DNA of 29,404 nt from Promethearchaeota archaeon. GTDB taxonomy: Archaea; Asgardarchaeota; Lokiarchaeia; Sigynarchaeales; SOKP01. The DNA is taken from contig JAUWBH010000062.1 in the NCBI GenBank assembly GCA_030605085.1, positions 1 to 29,404 of the forward strand, given 5' to 3'. Positions 1-8,143 of this stretch are shown piece by piece. The position numbers and the translations under genes were made by a program. The notes under the pieces are model-generated. The model was given only the letters and a program-made list of their open reading frames with translations. It made no database searches and was not told the DNA's origin. How positions within the stretch are numbered: position 1 is the stretch's first letter; each line of letters starts with the position of its first letter.

Positions 1-1
1 T

Positions 2-1225
2 TCATATGAATTAGTTTGGAGAATTGTACCAGATCCTGAAATGGCTGTATTAAAAGAAGGATTAAAAGGCTTGGAAATTTCCCTAACCAATGTTATTCAA
101 AAAGCTGAAGAAGGATTACCAATTATTGGTCATCACTTTGCTTTTCCATCTGAATTTTTATCTTGTTTTGATGCAGTGCCCATATGCATTGAGGCAACCT
201 CATATTTATTAGCGGCACTACTCCCAGATGGGGTTGAAAAATATTATGATTTAATAAATAATTGGGGGCATCCTTACCACACTTGTTCTTCACAAAAAGG
301 CGTTATGGGAATGGTTTTAGACAATTTATTTGAATTTGATGTTATTACAACACCAACTGCTCCCTGCGACAATACATATGCGAGCTACCCTTTTTTTGAG
401 TATTATAAAAATATTCCCTTAGTTCTTACCGACATGCCTTTTCTTCATGAAGAAAAAAGTTATAAATATTTTGCTGAGCAACTTAAATCAGGCTTATATA
501 AAATTGGAAAAATAATAGGTCAAGAACCAGATTTTGATAAATTAAAAAAAAATTTAGATATAGAAAATCAAATAATAAATTATGAACTAGAACTATTTGA
601 ATTAAGAAAAGCTGTTCCTTGCCCGGTTGAGAGTATGATAAACCCAATGACAGCTGCTCTTAAAATATTTTCATCAGGACGGCCAGAAAGATTGGATTTT
701 TATAAAAACATTCTTGATATAGTAAAAAAAAGATATAAAAATAAAGAATCTCCACCAGGTATAGAGGAAGAAAAGATTCGCTCAGTTTGGCCATACATGA
801 TATTATTCTTTGATCTCGCTTTTTGTGAATGGTTGGATCGAGATTTAGGGATGTCAATTTTATTAGATATTTTTAATTACAGTTTTTGTGACCCTATTGA
901 TACGAGTTCTGAAGATAAAATGTTTTATGGATTGGCAAGAAAAGCAATGAATTATCCAATGATAAAAGAATCTACTGAATTTTTTGATCCTTTTATTGAA
1001 GATTTCATAAATGTTACGAAAGAATTTAATGCCGATTGTGCTATTTTTACGTCTCATTTAGGATGCAAGCAATTTGGGTCTATCCCACAAATTCTTAGGG
1101 AAGCGTTGAGAGATGAATTAGGAATTCCTATGCTTATAATCGACGTAGATGTAGGAGATAAGCGGTTTAACTCTATTAAAATTATAAAAGAGAAAGTTAA
1201 AATGTTTACTAAGACTTTATTATAG
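2..1225 (+). CDS. 2-hydroxyacyl-CoA dehydratase D-component-like subunit (5' partial)
   Basis: Resembles the HgdB/FldC-type subunits of 2-hydroxyacyl-CoA dehydratases, iron-sulfur enzymes that dehydrate 2-hydroxyacyl-CoA in amino-acid fermentation; close relatives include benzoyl-CoA reductase subunits. From the ATG at 41 the protein is 394 residues, near the family norm. It has the usual layout: an N-terminal domain opening onto a 'PSEFLSCFDAVP' segment, scattered Cys (HTCSS, APCDN, VPCPVES) that are cluster-ligand candidates, and a C-terminal domain ending 'LGIPMLIIDVDVGD'. The frame stays open and coding-like upstream of 41 to the window edge, so the true start is probably outside the window. 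The SCP2 gene follows closely. Whether it is a catalytic dehydratase subunit or a BadE/HgdB-like paralogue of unknown substrate cannot be told; no activator ATPase or partner subunit is visible here. Confidence 0.75.
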   Translation, partial: SYELVWRIVPDPEMAVLKEGLKGLEISLTNVIQKAEEGLPIIGHHFAFPSEFLSCFDAVPICIEATSYLLAALLPDGVEKYYDLINNWGHPYHTCSSQKGVMGMVLDNLFEFDVITTPTAPCDNTYASYPFFEYYKNIPLVLTDMPFLHEEKSYKYFAEQLKSGLYKIGKIIGQEPDFDKLKKNLDIENQIINYELELFELRKAVPCPVESMINPMTAALKIFSSGRPERLDFYKNILDIVKKRYKNKESPPGIEEEKIRSVWPYMILFFDLAFCEWLDRDLGMSILLDIFNYSFCDPIDTSSEDKMFYGLARKAMNYPMIKESTEFFDPFIEDFINVTKEFNADCAIFTSHLGCKQFGSIPQILREALRDELGIPMLIIDVDVGDKRFNSIKIIKEKVKMFTKTLL

Positions 1226-1251
1226 ATAAAGTAAGATATTTCCCACCTTTA

Positions 1252-1647
1252 GTGAGTAATAAAATGAGTATAATTAACGAACCTCAAGATCTTTTAAGGT
1301 TAGCTTTAAAAAATTTATTTACGCCACTTTTAAAAGAAAATAAATTTCAAAAGATAATTAAAAAGTGGAAAAGAGTAATTATCGTGGAAGTAGAGGGTTT
1401 ATATCCGATAACACTTGCTTTCAATAATGGTGAAATTAGTATTGAATACGATGAAAAGCCAAAATATCACTTAAAGATAACAATAACTCTTGATGCATTT
1501 ATAGGAATAGCTGAAGGTAATACGGGCTTAATATCTGCTTTTTTAAAAGGCAAAATAAAAGTAAAGAAAATTTATCGTATTTTTACAATTCTTAAATTTA
1601 AAAACATTCTTTTTCCCGCCTTAAAGAAAGCAACGGCTCAAAAATAA
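1252..1647 (+). CDS. SCP2-like sterol/lipid-carrier domain protein
   Basis: A 131-residue single-domain protein. The alternation of strands and helices fits the SCP2 fold: a strand pair around 'ITLAFNNGEISIEYDEKPK', a helix 'TLDAFIGIAEGN', then a basic stretch 'FLKGKIKVKKIYRIF' and a final amphipathic helix. SCP2 domains bind acyl chains or acyl-CoAs in a hydrophobic tunnel. The start is given as the GTG at 1252; an ATG four codons later (1264) is equally possible. It lies 26 nt after the dehydratase-like gene in the same direction, so the two are probably co-transcribed and could act on the same acyl-CoA pool. Family assignment rests on pattern recognition, without alignment. Confidence 0.65.
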   Translation: MSNKMSIINEPQDLLRLALKNLFTPLLKENKFQKIIKKWKRVIIVEVEGLYPITLAFNNGEISIEYDEKPKYHLKITITLDAFIGIAEGNTGLISAFLKGKIKVKKIYRIFTILKFKNILFPALKKATAQK

Positions 1648-1680
1648 AAAATTAAATTAAAGAAGGGACCGATTCTCTAT

Positions 1681-1947
1681 ATGAAAAGCATGAAATCAAG
1701 TCATTATTGCATCTTTAGACCAATAATTAGGTATCAAAAAGGAAAAGAAGAGGAAAAAGTTAAGGAGCTACAAAAGAAATTTTTAGAAATCATGCTTGAA
1801 TACGATTGCGTTCCTTACAAGACACCAGTTTGGATGGCTGAAAAAATAAAAGAAAAATGCGACCCCAATTGGGTTAAATTGCTTGAAAGAATTAAAAACA
1901 CCATGGACCCAAATAATATATTCAATCCTGGAAAATGGGGATTATAG
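1681..1947 (+). pseudogene. C-terminal fragment of a vanillyl-alcohol-oxidase-type FAD-linked oxidase
   Basis: Only 88 residues, ending 'TMDPNNIFNPGKWGL', the classic C-terminus of the FAD-linked oxidase/VAO family, preceded by 'DCVPYKTPVWMAEK' and 'CDPNWVKLLERIK', which also match that family's last domain. Intact relatives are about 450-520 residues and begin with an FAD-binding PCMH domain, absent here: the upstream 33 nt are non-coding and the preceding gene is SCP2. A purine-rich stretch and an ATG at 1681 mean the remnant may still be translated. I read it as the surviving 3' end of a deleted flavoenzyme gene (4-cresol dehydrogenase/VAO-like). A split gene with its N-terminal half elsewhere in the genome is the alternative. 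Confidence 0.65.
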
Positions 1948-1998
1948 CCATTTTTTTATTATTAGATTAGATTAAAATAACAACATCTGACTTTATAT

Positions 1999-2193
1999 TT
2001 ATGTCTGTAATATATTGAATTCATTTGTTTTACATCCCCAGAATTCGAAAATTTTATCCATATTCTTTATTATCAAATCAAAAATAGATTTTTTTATAGA
2101 AGCAATTTGTTTTGGTAAATTAGCTTCTTCTGTTTTTTCAAATGGTCATTTTTTACCAACAAAATGACTTATATTGTCAGAATAGACTTTCAT
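1999..2193 (-). pseudogene. Decayed 3' end of an unidentified gene with an in-frame TGA
   Basis: Read on the minus strand from the ATG at 2193, the stretch gives 65 codons of protein-like sequence interrupted by one TGA at 2146-2148 (reading '...HFVGKK*PFEKTEEAN...') and ending at a TAA at 1999. The downstream half (KSIFDLIIKNMDKIFEFWG) is helix-like and coding in character. The frame continues a little way upstream of the ATG (RNLFFKNL) before another stop. It looks like a gene remnant with a Trp-to-stop change, but I do not recognise the family. It lies in the 736-bp gap after the truncated oxidase, so the whole gap seems to be decaying sequence. Confidence 0.35.
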
Positions 2194-2683
2194 AAGATTT
2201 TTAAAAAATAGATTCCTATATTTCTATGATACTATTGCTTTCATTGAACTTTTCGATATTTACTATTTGGTGTTTTTAATGTATTACTTTTCTTTATTCG
2301 GCAAAAATGGGAATAGAAACTTAGATTTTAAAGAATTTAACAAGTAAAAAAAAGTTTGAAAAAATAAGTAAAAAATCGAAATATATTCTAAGGTTAATTA
2401 AATATATAATTATTTAATTATGTAAAATAATAAGTCAATAATTAACATTTTTGCCAATTTTGCAAAATTTGCTATTTTTGCTTCTCTAATCATTTCAAAG
2501 GCTTTATTATTTCTTTCAATATTATAACTAGACTTTTGAATATTCATAAAAATCCATATTAGTTTTTTATATAAATATACACCCAACTGTGTTTTTTAAA
2601 TTTGGGTTTTAAATTGAAGTATAGTATTAGAAAATAAAAGAGAAATTTAGTTTAATAATAGTACAAATAAAAGCCAATTCAAT
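2194..2683. other. AT-rich intergenic stretch, nothing identifiable
   Basis: About 490 bp of strongly AT-rich sequence with stops in all frames. It holds TATA-like runs (for example around 2568-2580) but no gene start positioned to use them. I see no repeat, RNA gene or intact reading frame. Confidence 0.4.
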
Positions 2684-3199
2684 TTATTCTTTAAGCGTAA
2701 ATTCCCAAGCACAGTAATATTCTTTAGGATGTGGGTCTGGTGGGCAAGAAATACATTTAGTTTCTATTCTTGGATCAATTGCTTTAGCAAATAGTCCGTA
2801 TTCTGGTAAACCAACTCTCTTGCAAGGAAAATCTTCTAATCCTTTTCGTTTCCTCGCAGTTTGTACCCGACACTCAACCATCCTAAAAATGAACTTCGTT
2901 TCAGAAACATCAACTATTTCTTGTTTATTTATATTTGCGTAAACTCTAAAGTTTAACGCTTTAATTAGTGCGGGGATTCCGCCATTTTCTGGAATGTTAA
3001 ATCTTTGCATAATTCGTTTCGCCTCAATCACAGTAAATACATTCCACGATTCAACATCGAGCTCCATTGCTTTTTCAATACCGTATTTTTTTTCAACTGC
3101 TTGAAACCATGTACCGTCAATTGCCAACCAATTTTTTGAGATATCTTCGATATATTCTATTAGTTCTTCCTTTGTGAGCTTTAAAAGTTCCTCGTTCAT
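2684..3199 (-). CDS. DUF6125-like protein (L-2-amino-thiazoline-4-carboxylate hydrolase-like)
   Basis: 171 residues from the ATG at 3199, chosen over an upstream ATG because the extension is only a poorly conserved hydrophobic tail and because a TATA box lies 27 nt before 3199. The start (MNEELLKLTKEELIEY) leads into 'GTWFQAVEKKYGIEKAMELD', and the second half has a Cys-rich module: Cys in 'MVECRVQTARKRKG', then 'KRVGLPEYGLFAKAIDPRI', 'CISCPPDPHP' and 'YYCAWEF'. This arrangement matches a small archaeal/bacterial family annotated DUF6125 or L-2-amino-thiazoline-4-carboxylic acid hydrolase-like, often near fermentative and methyl-transfer genes. The clustered Cys and His suggest metal binding. 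The reaction is unknown. It is divergent from the gene at 3282. Confidence 0.6.
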   Translation of the reverse strand: MNEELLKLTKEELIEYIEDISKNWLAIDGTWFQAVEKKYGIEKAMELDVESWNVFTVIEAKRIMQRFNIPENGGIPALIKALNFRVYANINKQEIVDVSETKFIFRMVECRVQTARKRKGLEDFPCKRVGLPEYGLFAKAIDPRIETKCISCPPDPHPKEYYCAWEFTLKE

Positions 3200-3220
3200 A
3201 ATGATAAAAGTAATAAAAAA

Positions 3221-3230
3221 AATATAAATA
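3221..3230 (-). promoter_or_regulatory. TATA box of the DUF6125-like gene
   Basis: The minus-strand sequence TATTTATATT is centred about 27 nt before the ATG at 3199. In archaea this spacing places transcription initiation at or next to the start codon, so the mRNA is probably leaderless. This supports 3199 rather than 3250 as the start. Confidence 0.45.
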
Positions 3231-3281
3231 CATGCTTTACGATATATCATTAAGCATTTTAATATCTAATAATATTATAGA

Positions 3282-3656
3282 GTGATAAAGGTGAATAAGT
3301 TAGCAGATTGGTATAACGTATCGTTTGATGATACATGCGTATGCAGAGATGTTCGACCTCCAGGAGGGGAAGCTTGGAAAGATCAATTTGAATGGAAAGA
3401 TGTAATTCGGGTTTGCTTTCAAGCAGGAGATCTTTATTCGAGCGATGAGATTTATATATTCGTAAAAAATAGAGAAGAGAGTTATCTAATCCCGACGGAA
3501 GCTAATGGAGGGTCAGAACTCTGGGGGGCAATTATTGATCGTGGTCTATTTGATGCTGAATTAGCGATAAAAATAGCCAGTGATACAGAAGGGGAGCTTT
3601 ATTGCTGGCCGGAGATAACCCGAGAAGAATTAGATAAATCCTCAGAGAAAGAATGA
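3282..3656 (+). CDS. Conserved hypothetical protein, acidic, about 124 aa
   Basis: No family recognised with confidence. The protein is compact and soluble, with Cys at 'DTCVCRDVRPPGG', a central strand/turn pattern (VIRVCFQAGDLYSSDEIYIF) and a distinctive 'YLIPTEANGGSELWGAI' segment followed by a helix and 'ELYCWPEITREEL'. The even use of all residue types and the absence of low complexity point to a real, conserved enzyme-like or binding domain. The start is GTG at 3282; a second GTG at 3291 is possible. It is divergent from the DUF6125-like gene with under 90 bp between the starts, so the two may share regulation. Its codon use is less AT-driven than its neighbours, which may reflect a recent arrival. 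Confidence 0.6.
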   Translation: MIKVNKLADWYNVSFDDTCVCRDVRPPGGEAWKDQFEWKDVIRVCFQAGDLYSSDEIYIFVKNREESYLIPTEANGGSELWGAIIDRGLFDAELAIKIASDTEGELYCWPEITREELDKSSEKE

Positions 3657-3851
3657 TTTGTAAAGAGTGATAAAAATGAGTGATAAAGATGAGTGCAAAG
3701 GTATCAAGTCTCAATTTTGAATTGGAAAAATTATTGTTATTTAAACATTTTAGTTTTATTAGCAAAAAGAGTATTTTTCCTACTGAGATAAGAGAGTTGG
3801 AAAAAAATGAATATTAAAATATATTTTCGGTTATATTTTATACGTTATATG

Positions 3852-4550
3852 CTATTCTTTCTTTTTTAAAAAGATTTTTTTCATCCAATCAGGCAATGCA
3901 AATCCACCATAAAGCGCAATTAAGCTTGGTATGAATATTGAAAGCGAGATATAGGCGGCTCCTGTTATAGTAAATGCTATTCCTCCTATAATAAATAATA
4001 CAATACCTATAAAAATCAATTTTCCTTTAAATCTAACCTCTGGATTTTCAGACTTACGCGATTCCTTGAAAAATAAAGAGGAAGTGACTAGAAGTATAGT
4101 TAATCCTATTAAAGAGCGCACTATCAAATATGGTCCCATATGATGATTAATTGGACCATCTAATACTCCAATTAATCTTGAATCTGTAAATAGGAAAATA
4201 AAGAAAAGGATTGAGTTGGCTACATAATAAATTAAATAAATTGATAAAATTAATTTTTTCTTCTCTTCATACTTAAGATCTGTAAATACTAACAGCCAAC
4301 AAAGCATACTTAAAGGAAAAGCGTATCCAATTAAGAGAAATAATTCAGTAGAAATGGCGTGTCCAGTCACAAGAACGTATATCAAAGCTACTGAAGCAGC
4401 TAACCAAGGTTCGCTCAAAAATATAAGAGCAAAACCCATAAAAAGAAGTTTTCGATCTTTATAATGGGAATATTTGAAGAGCAATTTTAAAGCAATAATA
4501 AAGAACAACACAGCTATAACAATAGCTAAAATTCCGTTAAAAATTTCCAA
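3852..4550 (-). CDS. Seven-TM integral membrane protein
   Basis: 232 residues with about seven hydrophobic helices: roughly residues 5-25, 35-55, 62-82, 98-120, 140-162, 175-200 and 203-222. The short loops are basic on one side (KYSHYKDRK, DLKYEEKKK, KESRKSENPEVRFKGK), and a basic tail 'WMKKIFLKKKE' is consistent with a cytoplasmic C-terminus. Topology and length resemble the 7-TM sensor-like proteins common in Asgard genomes, but no kinase or effector domain is attached and no motif names a function. The start is a TTG at 4550; no ATG occurs in frame before the upstream stop. Confidence 0.6.
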   Translation of the reverse strand: MEIFNGILAIVIAVLFFIIALKLLFKYSHYKDRKLLFMGFALIFLSEPWLAASVALIYVLVTGHAISTELFLLIGYAFPLSMLCWLLVFTDLKYEEKKKLILSIYLIYYVANSILFFIFLFTDSRLIGVLDGPINHHMGPYLIVRSLIGLTILLVTSSLFFKESRKSENPEVRFKGKLIFIGIVLFIIGGIAFTITGAAYISLSIFIPSLIALYGGFALPDWMKKIFLKKKE

Positions 4551-4903
4551 TTGAGTTAATTCGATACTAGTTTCACCTTCAATTTTTCTAATAAAGCTTT
4601 ATGCTAGTTAAATTCAAAGGTAATTCAAATAATATAAATTTGATCGTTTACAAGAATGTAAACACAAATCCTAAATTCTGGATTTTTGTGGTATCCACAA
4701 TATTTCCTTTTAATAGATAAGTATAGAGATGGCTTCAACATAATTTATTAATTTGTCTTTAGAAGGCTTTTCTAACTCTTTATTTTTCTTAATCTAAGAG
4801 AGAACACATGAAAGAGATTTTTTTCAAACATGAGTTTAATACATCTTGAGTTTAATACATCTTGAAAAAAGTTATGTAAAATAATTTTAAAAATTACTCC
4901 TCC
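4551..4903. other. Intergenic region with epimerase scrap and a 16-bp tandem duplication
   Basis: Between two minus-strand genes. Besides the epimerase remnant at 4648-4730, the segment TGAGTTTAATACATCT occurs twice in direct succession (4831-4846 and 4847-4862). No complete reading frame is present. Confidence 0.5.
4648..4730 (-). pseudogene. Remnant of a second epimerase gene (C-terminal scrap)
   Basis: On the minus strand this reads 'LLKGNIVDTTKIQNLGF' and then stops. It matches the C-terminus of the intact epimerase just upstream ('LRRNIADITKILKLGF') position for position. The DNA similarity is also direct: 'atccacaatatttcc' at about 4693-4707 against 'atccgcaatatttct' at about 4985-4999. 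It is too short to fold. The best explanation is a former tandem or exchanged epimerase copy that has been lost apart from this piece. Confidence 0.5.
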
Positions 4904-5824
4904 TTAATCTTCAAATAAATCATTTTCGATGAAATCTTCAAGAGATTCTTGATAGGAAAATCCTAATTTCAGGATTTTAGTTATATCCGCAATATTTCTT
5001 CTTAATTCGTTGACAATTCCCTTCTTATTTGCAATTTTTGGTTCCCTATTTAATTTTTTAGCAATTAATTGAACTAAATCGTTCACAGAATATTCATGTT
5101 GTCCTGATAAGTTGTATTCTTCGTTGAATGCTTTCTTATTATTGAGGATAAGACCAATTGCTTCGCATATGTCGTTAATATGAGTAAAGGCTCTTGATTG
5201 CGCCCCGTCGCCATAGATGGTAAGCGTCTCGCCATTAAATATTTTATCTTTAATTATTGAAATTATATTATATTGTCCTTTTCCATAAACAGAGAAAGGT
5301 CTAGCAATAGTATAATTCAATCCTAAATTACCAAACGAACGAACTACCATTTCTCCAATTAGTTTAGTAAAGCCGTAAATATTTATGGGATTTTTAGGAG
5401 TTTCTTCTGTGAAAGGAAAAGAATGGGGAATTCCAAAAACTTGGCCAGTTGAGATATGCATAAAATGACGAACTTTCACATCTAGCGCTTTTTTTGCCAA
5501 AATTTTAGTGGCTAAAACATTTAATGCGAAAAATCTATCGTAATTTTCAAAGGTTCCTTCCCTTACTTTAGTAGCTGCTGCGCAGTGAATAATTGTATCA
5601 TTTTTTGATAAATCTGGAAAATCCCACCGACTTTTTAAAAAATCTTGTCTCCAAAATTCAATGTTTTTTAAATTAATATTAGCTTTTTCGAGGTTATCTT
5701 TTAATTTATTAACGGATTCTTCTGAACTGCCATGAGCGATGATATTAAAGTCTAGCTTTGCGAAATATTTTACAAGCCAGCTCCCAATAAAGCCAGTGGC
5801 ACCAGTAATTAAAATTTTTGTCAA
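4904..5824 (-). CDS. NAD-dependent epimerase/dehydratase (extended SDR)
   Basis: 306 residues, the usual length for sugar-nucleotide epimerases and dehydratases of the extended short-chain dehydrogenase family. The Rossmann motif GATGFIG lies at residues 8-14, the active-site Ser/Thr in 'HISTGQVFG' near 125-126, and the catalytic pair Y150-x3-K154 in 'YGFTKLIGE'. 'ARPFSVYGKGQ' is the typical substrate-loop motif, followed by 'GDGAQSRAFTHINDICEAI'. Such proteins usually act on UDP- or dTDP-sugars for glycan synthesis, but the substrate cannot be deduced. The gene stands alone; no glycosyltransferase is nearby. The start ATG at 5824 sits right at the Rossmann strand. Confidence 0.85.
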   Translation of the reverse strand: MTKILITGATGFIGSWLVKYFAKLDFNIIAHGSSEESVNKLKDNLEKANINLKNIEFWRQDFLKSRWDFPDLSKNDTIIHCAAATKVREGTFENYDRFFALNVLATKILAKKALDVKVRHFMHISTGQVFGIPHSFPFTEETPKNPINIYGFTKLIGEMVVRSFGNLGLNYTIARPFSVYGKGQYNIISIIKDKIFNGETLTIYGDGAQSRAFTHINDICEAIGLILNNKKAFNEEYNLSGQHEYSVNDLVQLIAKKLNREPKIANKKGIVNELRRNIADITKILKLGFSYQESLEDFIENDLFED

Positions 5825-5916
5825 AATTATCTTTATTCCTGAAATTAATAATGGTATAATAAATGAATAAAATACGATGTTATTTAAAATAAATAAAGAC
5901 TTTTAAAAACATAATT

Positions 5917-7233
5917 ATGCGGAACAAATACATTTTCTATATCATAACTGCAAACATTCTCTGGAGCTTTATACCCGTTATAGTAATTGGACTGTTTTAC
6001 GAAGTTTCAATCTTAATGATTATTTTTTTGAGATTTTTCGTTTCGGGTATTGTATTATTTATCTTAGCGCTATTATTTGTGTTTATTAATAACAAATATA
6101 CAGCAAACGAGCCATTATCGTTAAAAAAATTATTTAAATTTACGATTTCAAAAAACAGTGATTTTTTTAATGTTAGACATATCTTTTATATTTCCATACT
6201 GGGTTTTTTTGGAATAATATTACAAATCATTTTTTATTTTTTAGCTTTGAAAATCACAACAATATCTATTGCTATGATCGGATTTCTGCTATCGATAATA
6301 ATCGTGGCATTTTACGAGCATGGAGTCAGAACTGAAAAGTTGGACGTTTTTAAAAGTCTTTACATCATAATGTTAATTTTTTCCATCGTGATTATAATAT
6401 TCGTAAAAACTCAAGGATCTTTAAACAATAATGCTGAAATATCTTCAATTGGCTTTTTATATGTTATTTTATTTACCTCTTGTCTCGCTTTTTTTCATAT
6501 AATTGTAAGTAGAGACGCTTATTCTAAAGATGAAATAAAAATTATCAATAAAAACGAGAATTACAAAATCCCTCGGCTTTTAATTAAAGTATCTTTGATG
6601 TTTTTAATAGGAATCGGTTTGATGATGCCGCTTATTCTTTTTTTATATATAATCCCAATTGAAACCGATTTAACTCCGGAAATAGAGCAATTTTTTAACC
6701 AAACTTCAAATGTAGAAATTTATATTCGATGGGAGATCCTTTTTGTAATAGTTTTTTCCACAATCGCACCATATATTCTATTGTTTGTAGCTTACGCCAA
6801 ATGGAATCCATACAATCTCACATATCGCCAATGGAATAGCATTTTAACCGTAATTGAGCCTATAGGTGGGATATTTTTTGGAGTGATTTTTGGAGTTGAA
6901 TCCATTCCTTTACTGTATTTGACTATTGTTTTATTTCTATTGATAATGTCTATACTACTCAGATATATACACGAGTCCACAAATGTGATCAACGCTTATT
7001 TACTTCTAAATCACAATGTAGGTTCTCTAAAAGGCCTCGCAATTAAATTACTAAAATACGACGGTGTATGTTGCGTGGAGTCCTTGATCGGCACGCATGA
7101 TTTAATGTTGAATGTAAAAACCAACTCTATAAGAGATTTTTATTGTTTAGTGAACGATGACCTTAGAAATTTAGAGGAAATTAAAAATATAGAAATACTT
7201 TTTATAAATAAAATTCATAAATTATTAACATAA
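5917..7233 (+). CDS. EamA/DMT-type transporter fused to a C-terminal RAM (Lrp/AsnC ligand-binding) domain
   Basis: 438 residues. Residues 1 to about 350 form a polytopic membrane protein with about ten helices in two EamA-like halves (start 'ITANILWSFIPVIVIG'; second half 'GGIFFGVIFGVESIPLLYL'), as in drug/metabolite exporters. The usual compact family is about 300 residues; here a long loop (about 60-85) and a soluble C-terminal tail are added. The tail (about 355-438) has the beta-alpha-beta-beta-alpha-beta pattern of the RAM domain, with 'AYLLLNHNVGSLKGLAIKL', 'GVCCVESLIGTHDLMLNV' and 'INKIHKLL'. RAM domains bind amino acids in Lrp/AsnC regulators. A stand-alone RAM protein follows 19 nt downstream, so the pair probably forms one operon. 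I infer an amino-acid or metabolite exporter gated or sensed by RAM domains. Confidence 0.75.
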   Translation: MRNKYIFYIITANILWSFIPVIVIGLFYEVSILMIIFLRFFVSGIVLFILALLFVFINNKYTANEPLSLKKLFKFTISKNSDFFNVRHIFYISILGFFGIILQIIFYFLALKITTISIAMIGFLLSIIIVAFYEHGVRTEKLDVFKSLYIIMLIFSIVIIIFVKTQGSLNNNAEISSIGFLYVILFTSCLAFFHIIVSRDAYSKDEIKIINKNENYKIPRLLIKVSLMFLIGIGLMMPLILFLYIIPIETDLTPEIEQFFNQTSNVEIYIRWEILFVIVFSTIAPYILLFVAYAKWNPYNLTYRQWNSILTVIEPIGGIFFGVIFGVESIPLLYLTIVLFLLIMSILLRYIHESTNVINAYLLLNHNVGSLKGLAIKLLKYDGVCCVESLIGTHDLMLNVKTNSIRDFYCLVNDDLRNLEEIKNIEILFINKIHKLLT

Positions 7234-7252
7234 TAAATGAAAGGTTTCCGAA

Positions 7253-7498
7253 ATGACAATAAAAGCATTAATATTTTGCCAAGTTAAACATAAAGCCTTG
7301 AATAAAGTTATAGAAGAATTTAACAAAATTCCAGAAATAAAAAAGGTCTTTTCGCTAACGGGCGATTACGACGTACTTGCTGAAATTGTAGTAGAATCAT
7401 CTGACGAATTATACGACTCCTTTGCCAAAAAAATTGATTTAATAGATGGAATCAACCTGACGAATACTCATGTGGTCATGCGATCCTGGGAAAAATAA
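7253..7498 (+). CDS. Stand-alone RAM (Lrp/AsnC C-terminal) domain protein
   Basis: 81 residues forming exactly one RAM domain: 'ALIFCQVKHKALNKVIEEF', 'IPEIKKVFSLTGDYDVLAEI' (the conserved GxYD ligand-loop motif), 'DLIDGINLTNTHVVM'. There is no helix-turn-helix. Stand-alone RAM proteins oligomerise into dimers and octamers and bind amino acids. It starts 19 nt after the transporter-RAM fusion with a purine-rich GAAAGG before the ATG, so translation is probably coupled or polycistronic. It could assemble with the RAM tail of the transporter and modulate it, or pair with Lrp regulators elsewhere. Confidence 0.8.
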   Translation: MTIKALIFCQVKHKALNKVIEEFNKIPEIKKVFSLTGDYDVLAEIVVESSDELYDSFAKKIDLIDGINLTNTHVVMRSWEK

Positions 7499-7658
7499 TC
7501 AAGGACCCTGTCTTTTATTATCTACAATAGAAGATTACATCAACAAGAAAATTTAATTATTTTCACAATTTTAAAAGCCTCTTTAAGTTTTTTTTTATAA
7601 ATGTTCAACTTAATCCTAATAAAAAACATCGGTTATTTAAATCAATTAGAGGATTAAG

Positions 7659-8143
7659 ATGGCAGAATATTACAATAAAAGCTTTTTTGATAATAATACT
7701 GGCTTAATAATTCAAAATCTTTCGTTACATGACCCTTTTATTCTTTTGAAGTTTATTAAGAGAAAAAAAAGCGGTAAATGGGAAAAGTTTTCTTTAGGCG
7801 AAGGAAAAACTATTAAATGCTCTTTAGACGATATGTTAATGATATTAGACTCATTATCGCGCCATTTACCGTCTTGGTCCTTTACTCACTCGTTTAATAA
7901 AATTAAAACGCTCGTTTCACTTAGTTGGACCGAAAATGAAAGTGAAAGGTTGATAATTAACGCAGGAAATTACCAAAATCTCTTGATTCTCAAGAAGTTA
8001 AAGCGTTCAAAAACTTATTACTTCACCTTATTCCACAAAAACTTAGATTAAATAAACAACCTAACAAAATTTATAAAAATAAGCTTCAAGATTTATTGAA
8101 TCGTAAAATTCTGATGAATATTCGCCACAAAGCAAAAATTTAA
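7659..8143 (+). CDS. Possible PC4/Whirly-like single-stranded-nucleic-acid-binding protein, frameshifted
   Basis: Clear paralogue of the gene at 19274: both open 'MA-x4-N/Q-x-SFF-x4-GL-IQ', share 'GEGKTIKCSLD' and have a matching 'INxGxY' segment. The intact frame ends at 8051 (130 aa), but the last 30 residues are unlike the paralogue. Inserting one A near 7975-7980 gives 'YQKSLDSQEVKAFKNLL', which lines up with 'YKKMLGFAQAEIFRMLL' of the paralogue, and runs on to a TAA at 8141-8143. I therefore give the repaired extent. Even repaired it lacks the C-terminal strand-rich domain of the 19274 protein. The four-strand-plus-helix pattern recalls PC4/Whirly-like single-strand binders, an inference only. 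It may be a decaying copy, or the slip may be a sequencing error. Confidence 0.55.

Noticed and set aside
4831..4862. 16-bp tandem duplication as a possible CRISPR or operator
   Set aside because: Only two copies with no spacers; replication slippage explains it.
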